Part shown: piece by piece, positions 1 to 5,877 of the stretch
Position numbering within the stretch: position 1 is the first letter of the stretch
How the letters are laid out: each line of letters begins with the position of its first letter
Assembly: GCA_948469295.1 (NCBI GenBank)
Contig: CAOKLK010000026.1
Coordinates: forward strand, 1 to 7,421
Direction of reading: 5' to 3'
Source: an uncultured Mycoplasmatota bacterium
GTDB taxonomy: Bacteria > Bacillota_I > Bacilli_A > RF39 > UBA660
Length of the DNA stretch: 7,421 nucleotides
The notes under the pieces: model-generated
What the model was told of the DNA's origin: nothing
What the model saw: the letters and a program-made list of their open reading frames with translations, nothing else
Database searches by the model: none
Translations under genes and position numbers: made by a program

Positions 1-166
1 GACCAAATTCATCGATCAAACCAAATGAATACATCTCATAAATATCAAAAGAAGAAGAATTTTTCTGAAAAAACGAAATACTTTGAATTACCAAAAAAGA
101 ACAAAAGAACAACAATAGAATTTTGATCACCAAAATTTTCTTTTTCTTCCAAACTTCTGTACGCAT
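1..166 (-). CDS. N-terminus of a membrane-anchored or secreted protein, cut by the left window edge
   Basis: Only the first 55 codons are visible and the frame stays open to the window edge. The product begins MRTEVWKKKK, followed by a hydrophobic run at about residues 11-33 (ILVIKILLLFFCSFLVIQS and on), then a polar Ser-rich stretch and FDIYEMYSFGLIDEFG. A basic N-terminus before one hydrophobic helix is typical of a signal peptide or signal anchor, so the rest of the protein probably lies outside the cytoplasm. I chose the ATG at 166-164. The ATG seven bases upstream (173-171) is in another frame that hits a stop after about 43 codons. The ribosome binding site is weak: GTTGAT lies five bases before the start, resembling the AGGTGAT seen at other genes here. 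No family can be recognised from this fragment. It lies downstream of the terminator at 271-300 and so is probably transcribed separately from the next gene. Confidence 0.55.
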   Translation of the reverse strand, partial: MRTEVWKKKKILVIKILLLFFCSFLVIQSISFFQKNSSSFDIYEMYSFGLIDEFG

Positions 167-270
167 AATTCATCAACACTCAATTTACTTTCTATTTTAA
201 TAAAATTCTAACATTCTTTTACTTGACTTTTCATAATATAGCATTAAATTCTGATTCTTCATTATCACAT

Positions 271-300
271 ACAAAAAGGTTATGCTTCATAAACATAACC
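271..300 (-). terminator. Intrinsic terminator of the phosphatase-like gene
   Basis: Read on the minus strand there is a perfect 7-bp stem, GGTTATG with CATAACC (300-294 and 284-278), around a 9-base loop. It is followed at once by TTTTTGT (277-271). It starts about 50 bases after the stop codon of the gene at 350-1000. There is no T-run on the plus-strand side, so it works in one direction only. Confidence 0.75.
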
Positions 301-349
301 AATCTACGATCTATCTCTTTTATTGAGAAACAACAATTCAAAGAAATAA

Positions 350-1000
350 CTAATTTCTCACTCTAGAATAATCCTGTCCATCAAAATTAATATTTTCACA
401 AGATCTAACACTTTGTAACATATTTGATGGATGACATCCAATACACATAACAGTACCTTCTTCAGGTAATTCATCTTCCGAAAAAGAATCTCTTCCTTCT
501 TGAAAACAAAGAATTCTCAATAAATGTTGATATTCAAGAAAAGAAGTCTTTTTTAAACAATACAAATCGTTTAAAGAAAAGTTAGGATTTTGATCATATT
601 GTGGTCGATGAAAAAAAGCATGAGCAAAAGCCTTAGTTTCTCCATTATCATTATATACCCTTTGTAAAGGTAAATTTGCAAACCAAGAAAATAATTCAAA
701 AAAATTTTCATCAAACTTTCTTTTATCATCAATATCCAAAATAGAATTCAATTCTAAATGAACTCTAGCATCAAGATCATAATATAATGCATAATCACAT
801 AACCAAGCATCATAAAGTCCTGGAATATAAACAACACGTCCATTGGTTGATTTAGAATACTGATAGATCATAAAAAGTCTAGAAAAATCATTATATTTTA
901 CAGGTCCCCCTAAAATATAAATTGTATCAAACTTTGTTAAAGAATCCTCCAAAACCTCTTCTGAAAATGTAAAAGGAAGAATACATAAATCTTTTCCCAT
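350..1000 (-). CDS. Degenerate PPP-type metallophosphoesterase-like protein (probable pseudo-phosphatase)
   Basis: This 216-residue protein follows the layout of bacterial PPP-family metallophosphoesterases (PrpE/BsuPP type), but nearly every metal-ligand motif is changed. The strand before the usual DxHG reads LCILPFTFS (5-13). GDxxDRG is replaced by YILGGPVKY (28-36). GNHD is replaced by YIPGLYD (58-64). The FVHAG-like segment survives as FAHAFF (125-130), keeping His127. The late GHTP segment is IGCHPSN (187-193). The spacing of these blocks, the WFANLPL segment before FAHA and the length are normal for the family, so the fold is probably kept while two-metal catalysis is probably lost. 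It has AGGTGAT three bases before ATG, a near-perfect sigma-A-type promoter and its own terminator, so it is an expressed single gene and not a decaying fragment. Its role is unknown; a sensor or binding role would be speculation. The family call rests on pattern recognition only and could be wrong if the resemblance is coincidental. Confidence 0.6.
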   Translation of the reverse strand: MGKDLCILPFTFSEEVLEDSLTKFDTIYILGGPVKYNDFSRLFMIYQYSKSTNGRVVYIPGLYDAWLCDYALYYDLDARVHLELNSILDIDDKRKFDENFFELFSWFANLPLQRVYNDNGETKAFAHAFFHRPQYDQNPNFSLNDLYCLKKTSFLEYQHLLRILCFQEGRDSFSEDELPEEGTVMCIGCHPSNMLQSVRSCENINFDGQDYSRVRN

Positions 1001-1032
1001 AATATCACCTAATCTTCTAAAATTTACAGGAT

Positions 1033-1061
1033 ATTATAATTAAAAAAAAAGACTTTGTCAA
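1033..1061 (-). promoter_or_regulatory. Consensus sigma-A-type promoter for the phosphatase-like gene
   Basis: On the minus strand, -35 TTGACA (1061-1056) is followed by a 17-base spacer rich in T and -10 TATAAT (1038-1033). Both hexamers match the vegetative consensus exactly. Transcription would start near 1026, giving a leader of about 26 bases that contains AGGTGAT (1010-1004) and the ATG at 1000. Confidence 0.8.
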
Positions 1062-1069
1062 TATAGGCA

Positions 1070-1084
1070 TCTGTATCATACAGA
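1070..1084. promoter_or_regulatory. 15-bp perfect dyad, candidate operator between divergent genes
   Basis: TCTGTATCATACAGA is a perfect inverted repeat with 7-bp arms around a single central C. It lies eight bases upstream of the -35 box of the minus-strand promoter and about 40 bases upstream of the plus-strand start at 1123. Short odd-centred dyads like this are typical of dimeric repressors or activators. No regulator gene is in the window, so the binding protein is unknown. In an AT-rich spacer a chance dyad is possible, but this one includes four G/C bases in the arms. Confidence 0.4.
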
Positions 1085-1122
1085 AAAATAACAAAATCAT
1101 AAACTAAATTAGGTGATGAAAA

Positions 1123-1323
1123 ATGCAACCAAACCAATGCCCAAAACCATGGAAAAGACCTCCAGGATTCTTTACCGTCTTTGCTATTATCATTTTATCT
1201 TGTTTAATATTTTATCAAGTACTAATTACCTTAATATTACCATTTCGTTTTAACATATTTATTTTATTAATAGAAATTACTCTCTTATTAATTTTACTCT
1301 ACCGAATAGTATGGCCCTACTAA
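1123..1323 (+). CDS. Small two-helix membrane protein, function unknown
   Basis: This 66-residue protein starts with a short Pro/Lys-rich cytosolic-type tail (MQPNQCPKPWKRPP, 1-14), followed by two hydrophobic segments at about 16-38 and 43-61, separated by a tight PFRF turn. The second helix holds a buried Glu51. The strong ribosome binding site AGGTGAT (1111-1117), five bases before the ATG, matches that of neighbouring genes and argues that the gene is real. I do not recognise a family. Its last 30 bp overlap tail-to-tail with the ysxE-like gene. No convincing sigma-A promoter is visible: TTGTCA at 1055-1060 has no good -10 at the right distance. It may therefore use another sigma factor or a weaker promoter. 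A role in sporulation is suggested only by position next to spoVID-ysxE. Confidence 0.65.
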   Translation: MQPNQCPKPWKRPPGFFTVFAIIILSCLIFYQVLITLILPFRFNIFILLIEITLLLILLYRIVWPY

Positions 1324-2181
1324 CTCTTCAGTTTTATATAAATAATCCAAACAATCACGAAGTTCATGACAATTAGAAAACTCATCATTAGATAAAGTAA
1401 CCTTTTTGGGTAAAGAAACTAAAATAAAAAATAATTTTTTTTCTTGTTCATTCCATGGAAATTTTTCTTGATACCGCGAAAACAAAGAAGAAAAATCCAA
1501 ATCAAAATATTCCTTTTGATAAAATTGAACCAAATCCAAAACAGGACTATCTATTTTACTTTGATCAAAACTAATAAAATAACCTTGATCTCCCGAAATA
1601 TAATGATCCAAAGACAAATTATTATGAATAAAACACACTCGTTGTTTTTTTTCTTCTTTCACACTCGAAAACCAAAGATCCAATTCATTTTGAACAAATA
1701 ACAAACTTGATAAAATTTTAGAATAATTACGAGTAAAAAAATAATAACTGGGAGACATATAAGTTTGCGAAAAAGCATAATCAAATAAACCTTCATAATA
1801 ATCTTTTAAATAAACCACATTGGATAAAATGGCTTCATAGATTTCCTGATAAGTATCACTACTTACCGTTTTAAAGTATGTAGTTTTTTGATGCAATAAT
1901 GCAATGTGATCTATCATATCCTGAGCTTTTTGTTCCATCGGCAATGAAATTTCTGAAACATATAGAAAGACATGTACTCCCTCTCGACTATCATCTACCA
2001 AAGGTGGAAAATAAGAAAAATTACGACTTTTCAAATAATCATAAATTTCTCTTATATCTCGTTTTTCTTTTGGTTTTACAACAAAAGTTCCCGAAGTTGT
2101 TTCCAAAACAGTTACTTTACCTAAAATAGTATATCGATAAGGTTTATAAACATCTTTTAAAACTTCAAAACTTCTATTCAT
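1294..2181 (-). CDS. ysxE: CotS/YsxE-family spore-coat kinase-like protein with an altered catalytic loop
   Basis: This 295-residue protein has the layout of the aminoglycoside-phosphotransferase-like CotS family, whose Bacillus members are spore-coat associated. FVVKPKE (33-39) fits the ATP-contacting Lys strand, at Lys36. ALLHQKT (94-100) matches the usual LH helix. FIHNNLSLDHYI (184-195) is the catalytic loop, and FISFDQSKIDSPVLDL (202-217) matches the metal-binding Asp segment followed by the family's xDSPxxDLxxF. The normal loop is HGDxxxxN. Here the catalytic Asp is Asn188 and the metal-binding Asn is His193, so phosphotransfer is doubtful. The start codon overlaps the stop of the upstream spoVID-like gene in ATGAATAG (2181-2174), so the two are translationally coupled. 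The order spoVID then ysxE is the same as in Bacillus subtilis, which supports the name. It is somewhat shorter than the Bacillus YsxE. The 3' end overlaps the small membrane protein gene on the other strand. Confidence 0.75.
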   Translation of the reverse strand: MNRSFEVLKDVYKPYRYTILGKVTVLETTSGTFVVKPKEKRDIREIYDYLKSRNFSYFPPLVDDSREGVHVFLYVSEISLPMEQKAQDMIDHIALLHQKTTYFKTVSSDTYQEIYEAILSNVVYLKDYYEGLFDYAFSQTYMSPSYYFFTRNYSKILSSLLFVQNELDLWFSSVKEEKKQRVCFIHNNLSLDHYISGDQGYFISFDQSKIDSPVLDLVQFYQKEYFDLDFSSLFSRYQEKFPWNEQEKKLFFILVSLPKKVTLSNDEFSNCHELRDCLDYLYKTEELVGPYYSVE

Positions 2182-2998
2182 CTTCTTTTGGAATAATAAG
2201 CTTATCTCCTACTTGTATTTCGGAAAAATCATTATATTCATGCAACAAATTCATATTCGATTGATACATAGTACAAATAGTTTCTACACTTTCTCCATTT
2301 TTAACAATATGAATATGATAAGTTGCAAAACTATCATCCATTGGATTAACATTTTGAATGACTACTTCTTCGCTTTCTTTCATATCTTCTTTCATTTCAT
2401 TTTTAGAAATAATATTTTGATCCACAACTTCAACTTTTTTTTGTTCTTCTATCATAGTTTCTTCTCGCTTATCTTCTCCTCCTTCTAATTCATTCATTGG
2501 TTCAGATTCTTTTATAAAATCTTCTATTTGGATTTCTGCATTTTTTTCATCGATTTCTTCCTTTACTTGTTGATCCACAAGTAAACTTACATCTTCTACC
2601 TCATCTTGAACTGGTTCAAAAACGCTTCGTTCCGTTTCATTCTCATCATCACTTACAACAACTTCCTCTAAAGTTTCTAATTCCTCTGCTTCCAACCGAA
2701 ACGAAATCGAAACTTCGATTGTATCATCATTTAAAATATCATAAGAAAAATCAACAATTTCAAACTCTAAAGAATCTAAATCAATCCCTTCTGTAAGTTC
2801 AATAGTAAAAGGAAGCTTATACAAAAAAGGTTCTCGATTTACACTAACTTCATGAGTTCGATAATCTCCAGAAATTATAAAATTTCCACCAATTTCTTCC
2901 GGTTTTACAGTCAGTTCATGTTCCAAAGACATACTAGTTATTTCCGCAATTTTAGATCCAAACGAAATACTTCTTGTATAAGGTATTATACTTTTCAT
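2174..2998 (-). CDS. spoVID: SpoVID-like spore-coat morphogenetic protein with C-terminal LysM
   Basis: The 274-residue protein has three parts. Residues 1-105 are a beta-rich domain with ITSMSLEHELTVKPEE and FIISGDYRTHE, matching the N-terminal pattern of SpoVID (a SPOCS-type domain). Residues 106-222 are a very acidic, low-complexity linker rich in Glu and Asp. Residues 226-270 are a LysM domain starting YHIHIVKNGESVETI and ending IQVGDKLIIP. In Bacillus, SpoVID works in the mother cell at the forespore surface, where it couples the SpoIVA basement layer to spore encasement by coat proteins; its LysM has been linked to recognising a cell-wall precursor. This copy is about half the length of the 575-residue Bacillus protein, mainly through a shorter linker. 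AGGAGGTT (3012-3005) lies six bases before the ATG. The downstream ysxE-like gene overlaps by eight bases. A sigma-E-type promoter would be expected, but I could not place one with confidence in the 130-bp divergent spacer. Confidence 0.8.
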   Translation of the reverse strand: MKSIIPYTRSISFGSKIAEITSMSLEHELTVKPEEIGGNFIISGDYRTHEVSVNREPFLYKLPFTIELTEGIDLDSLEFEIVDFSYDILNDDTIEVSISFRLEAEELETLEEVVVSDDENETERSVFEPVQDEVEDVSLLVDQQVKEEIDEKNAEIQIEDFIKESEPMNELEGGEDKREETMIEEQKKVEVVDQNIISKNEMKEDMKESEEVVIQNVNPMDDSFATYHIHIVKNGESVETICTMYQSNMNLLHEYNDFSEIQVGDKLIIPKEDE

Positions 2999-3077
2999 TT
3001 TTATAACCTCCTAAATCATACTTATGTAATTAGAAAAAAAAAAGAACAAACTATCTGTCAATTTTAAAAAAAGTATT

Positions 3078-3106
3078 TTTAGAATCAAAACAGAATATGA
3101 TAAAAT
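3078..3106 (+). promoter_or_regulatory. Probable sigma-A-type promoter of the hexose-phosphate mutase gene
   Basis: TTTAGA (3078-3083, four of six matches to TTGACA), a 17-base spacer and TAAAAT (3101-3106, five of six matches to TATAAT). Transcription would start near 3113, giving a leader of about 20 bases before the GTG start. In such AT-rich DNA a chance match is possible. Confidence 0.45.
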
Positions 3107-3121
3107 AAATAAGAATAGAAA

Positions 3122-3128
3122 AGGTGAT
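3122..3128 (+). promoter_or_regulatory. Ribosome binding site that fixes a GTG start
   Basis: AGGTGAT is three bases before GTG at 3132. The first in-frame ATG is at codon 61, far inside the conserved N-terminal domain, so GTG must be the start. The same seven bases precede the genes at 1000, 1123 and 6453. Confidence 0.8.
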
Positions 3129-3131
3129 AAA

Positions 3132-4490
3132 GTGAATACTTCAATTTTTAAGGAATACGATATCCGTGCAAACTATCCAAATGACATTAATGAAGAAACT
3201 GCATATATAATTGGATTAAGTTATGGTTCATATATTCAAGAATTTTTTGAGAAAAAAAAATGTGTCGTGGGACATGATAACCGACTTTCAAGTCCTTCTC
3301 TATATGAAAATATGATCAAAGGGATTTTAGAAAGTGGATGCAATGTAATTGATTATGGGCAAATCACTACTCCCATGCACTATTACACCAGACATATCAA
3401 TCGAGCATTTGGTATCATGGTAACAGCATCTCATAATCCCAAAGATGACAATGGATTCAAATTTTCCTTTGATGATTTAGCAAATGCCCGAGGAAAAATG
3501 ATTTATGATTTCCGCGATTACACTCTAAAAAAAGAATTTTTACATGGATCTGGAATTCGGGAAAAAAGAGACATAAAAAACGATTACTTACAATATATGA
3601 AATCCAATATTGATATGGGAAAAAGAAATTTAAAAGTAGTAATTGATCCTGGAAATGGTGTTACATCAACAATTGTAAAAGAATGCCATAATCTATTTTC
3701 TAATTTAGATGTAACTTATATTTGTGATGAAAACGATGGAACTTTCCCAAATCATCATCCAGATCCAGCAGTAGAAGAAAATCTTTCCATGTTAAAAGAA
3801 AAAGTAAAAGAAATCAAGGCCGACATTGGAATTGCTTATGATGGAGATGGGGATCGAGTTGGATTTGTAGACGAACTAGGAAACTATGTTCCTGCAGACA
3901 AAATTCTTCTAATTGCTACTAGAGCTTTAATAAATACTTTTCAAAATAAAACGATATTATATGATGTAAAATGTAGTAAAGCATTAGAAGATGAAATAAT
4001 AAAATTAGGTGGCATTCCATATATGGAAAGAACTGGAACGAGTTATACAGAAGCAAGTACTAAAAGTAAAAATATTCCCCTAGGTGGAGAATATTCAGGT
4101 CATCTTTTCTTTAACGATCGAGGACCAGAAGTTTGTAGTGGAATTTATGATGGATTAAGAATATTAGAAATATTATCCAAAACAAAGAAAAACTTTTCAA
4201 ATCTTTTAGATGGTATCGAAAAATATATTACAACCCCAGAAATTAAAATAGCATCTCCAAATGAGAAAAAATTTGAAATTGTCGAAAAAGTTAAAAATTA
4301 TGTCAAAGAAAAACAATACAACTACAATGATATTGATGGTGTCAGAGTTTTATTCAAAGAAGGATGGGCTTTAATAAGAGCTAGCAATACTGGTCCTAAT
4401 TTAATTTTAAGATTCGAAGCAAAAACACAAGACTTTTTATATAATATAGAAAAAGAATTTACTGATTTAGTAAACTCTTTCAATCAATAA
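3132..4490 (+). CDS. Phosphomannomutase/phosphoglucomutase (AlgC-type alpha-D-phosphohexomutase)
   Basis: The enzyme converts hexose 6-phosphate to hexose 1-phosphate in the cytoplasm, supplying mannose-1-P or glucose-1-P for nucleotide sugars and surface glycans. All four active-site loops are visible in the 452 residues: the phosphoserine loop TASHNP (98-103, Ser100), the metal loop DGDGDR (237-242), the sugar-specificity loop GGEYSGH (318-324, Glu320 and Ser322) and the phosphate-binding loop RASNTGP (416-422). The RASNT loop followed by LILRFEA is typical of the AlgC-type PMM/PGM branch, whereas glucosamine mutases have RPSGTEP. The N-terminus FKEYDIRANYP also fits the family's F(R/K)EYDIRG. 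Length is normal and no residue is missing. It starts with GTG behind AGGTGAT. It is divergent from spoVID, sharing a 133-bp spacer, and ends in a hairpin terminator, so it appears to be a single-gene unit. Mannose versus glucose preference cannot be read from the sequence; such enzymes often use both. Confidence 0.93.
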   Translation: MNTSIFKEYDIRANYPNDINEETAYIIGLSYGSYIQEFFEKKKCVVGHDNRLSSPSLYENMIKGILESGCNVIDYGQITTPMHYYTRHINRAFGIMVTASHNPKDDNGFKFSFDDLANARGKMIYDFRDYTLKKEFLHGSGIREKRDIKNDYLQYMKSNIDMGKRNLKVVIDPGNGVTSTIVKECHNLFSNLDVTYICDENDGTFPNHHPDPAVEENLSMLKEKVKEIKADIGIAYDGDGDRVGFVDELGNYVPADKILLIATRALINTFQNKTILYDVKCSKALEDEIIKLGGIPYMERTGTSYTEASTKSKNIPLGGEYSGHLFFNDRGPEVCSGIYDGLRILEILSKTKKNFSNLLDGIEKYITTPEIKIASPNEKKFEIVEKVKNYVKEKQYNYNDIDGVRVLFKEGWALIRASNTGPNLILRFEAKTQDFLYNIEKEFTDLVNSFNQ

Positions 4491-4511
4491 GAAGAGAAAA
4501 TCTTCTTTTTT
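4489..4511 (+). terminator. Intrinsic terminator after the mutase gene
   Basis: AAGAAGA and TCTTCTT (4489-4495 and 4501-4507) form a perfect 7-bp stem around the loop GAAAA, followed by more T residues. The stem overlaps the last bases of the stop codon. It is weak in G/C content but perfectly paired and correctly placed. Confidence 0.65.
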
Positions 4512-4578
4512 ATATTGTCAAAACAATTCAAAACCTATGACCATTTACATCAAGTTATTTATTGCTAAAGATCATAAG

Positions 4579-5724
4579 AATTACTTTCTGAATATGATAT
4601 TCCTCGGGCTAAAGAATATGCGAAAGAACTAACCATCAAATAAAAAGAAAGTAATAGGAAAATTATTAAATCATTTAATCAAAATCAATTAATAGGAAGA
4701 ATTATTTTTCCTTCATCTAAATTAAAGACTTTAGAAGCGGCTAATAAGTTTTAGAAAAGCCCAATTTTGAATACCAACACGATGGAGATAGCATTCCACT
4801 TTGTTGTGATATTAATCTAGGAAATACTAATGAAAACACCACTTAAAAACCATTAAAAGAAAAAATAATGAAGGATTTTAATTTATCTACTATTGTTGTT
4901 TTGTACAGATGTCGGTCTTGCTTCTAAAACTAATAGAAAATTAAATAATACTAATACGTAAATTCATTACTATTCAATCAATGAAACAACTAAAAGAAAA
5001 ATACAAAACATGGACTTTAAATAAAACTGGTTGGAAAACTCTTAATATGTTAGATAAATGATATAACAAAACTATCTATTGACAAAGAATTAGCTGATAA
5101 ATGGGCAAATACTACTTTCTATAATATGGATTAAAGATAATGATTTAAAGCAAAGATTAATTGTCACATTTTCTTTAAAGTATAAACATTATAAGAAATC
5201 ATCAAATTAATCATGCACAGAAACTAATCGATTCTAATCCCCCAAAAATTGGAAAACCAAACAAAATGATTTCAAAAAGTTTATAGAAGTGCTTAATACT
5301 ACAGATATAAGAGAAATTACCAATGAAGCTTATTATTCTATTAATCAAAATGTTATAGATGAAGAAGCAAAATATGATGATTTCTATGCTGTTTGTACTA
5401 ACAGATGATACAAAAGATATTGTGAAAATTAATCATAGAAGATGGGAAATAGAAGAATCATTTCGAATAATGAAAAGTGAATTCAAATCAAGACCTGCTT
5501 ACTTAATAAGAGAAGACAGAATCAAAGCTCATTTTTTAACTAGAAAAAGAGTTAGAAGAAAAATATACAGCCCCTGAAATTATAGAAACATTACAATTTA
5601 ACCTTTAATGATGGTGATTACATTCCGAACGGATTTATTACATGAAAAGTTTGGGTTTAGTACAGATTATGAAATAATAACGGATAAAAATATTAAAAAA
5701 ATTTGTAAAGAAACAAAAGCATAG
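4579..5724 (+). pseudogene. Decayed IS1634-type (IS4-like DDE) transposase
   Basis: No frame is open for long, but translating and switching frames recovers family blocks in order: AKEYAKELT (about 4610-4640), LIGRIIFPSSKL (about 4691-4724), LEKPNFEYQH (to 4780), DGDSIPLCCDINLGNTNE, KPLKEKIMKDFNLSTIVV, CTDVGLASKTNR (about 4902-4937), WTLNKTGWK, QRLIVTFSLKYK (about 5153-5188), KYDDFYAVCTN (about 5371-5403), RRWEIEESFRIMK (5437-5475), IREDRIKAHFLT, EKYTAPEIIETLQ and FGFSTDYEIITDKNIKK to a TAG at 5722-5724. Damage includes a missing T in the Phe-Leu-Glu stretch near 4750, TAA replacing a codon near 4844, an extra base near 4901, further frameshifts near 5403 and 5620, and three internal deletions judged from my knowledge of the family (near 4690, 4780 and 5540). 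The junction at 4780 has lost the segment carrying the first catalytic Asp, while the second Asp (4908-4910) and the Glu region remain. It cannot make active transposase. I could not find terminal inverted repeats or a target duplication, so the element's ends are not defined. Confidence 0.85.
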
Positions 5725-5877
5725 AAAAAGTACTCAAAAATTAAAAAACAAAAATCTCTCCAAAGTCCATTTATATAGGGATTAGAAAGTTTTTGCTTTT
5801 TAAAATGTCAAAGATGAAATTATAAAATAATTTACAAAGCCTTTAATTTTATACACTATTTTTGACTGATATTAACT
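5725..5877. other. Intergenic remnant between the dead transposase and the ProX-like gene
   Basis: This stretch is AT-rich and has no open frame of note. It probably includes the right flank of the IS remnant. An AT-only dyad at 5817-5833 (AAATTAT and ATAATTT around AAA) lacks a following T-run, and I see no convincing terminator for the minus-strand gene at 5878-6453. Confidence 0.4.

Noticed and set aside
324..360. Inverted repeat TGAGAAA/TTTCTCA at the 3' end of the phosphatase-like gene
   Set aside because: The arms are 23 bases apart and partly inside the coding region; a better terminator with a T-run follows at 271-300.
1055..1083. Plus-strand promoter for the small membrane protein, using TTGTCA at 1055-1060
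   Set aside because: The best -10 (TATCAT, 1074-1079) is only 13 bases away, and the hexamers at 16-18 bases match poorly.
1444..2129. Plus-strand open frames at 1444-1701 and 1899-2129
   Set aside because: They lie antisense inside the ysxE-like gene, have low-complexity Ile/Lys/Phe-rich products and lack good ribosome binding sites.
3013..3061. Minus-strand TTGACA (3061-3056) and CATAAGTA-like bases as the spoVID promoter
   Set aside because: No acceptable -10 lies 16-18 bases from TTGACA, and the mother-cell-sigma-like match is partial, so I could not choose a promoter.
2213..3067. Plus-strand open frames at 2213-2488 and 2852-3067
   Set aside because: They are antisense to the spoVID-like gene; the Phe/Ile/His-rich product is what its Glu-rich linker gives in the opposite frame.
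5359..5577. A 72-codon open frame that could be called a small hypothetical protein
   Set aside because: Its residues from TDDTKDIVK to KAHFLT are a mid-section of the transposase and both ends are created by frameshifts, so it belongs to the pseudogene.
5817..5833. Inverted repeat AAATTAT/ATAATTT as a terminator
   Set aside because: The stem is entirely A/T with a three-base loop and no T-run on either side; expected by chance in this composition.
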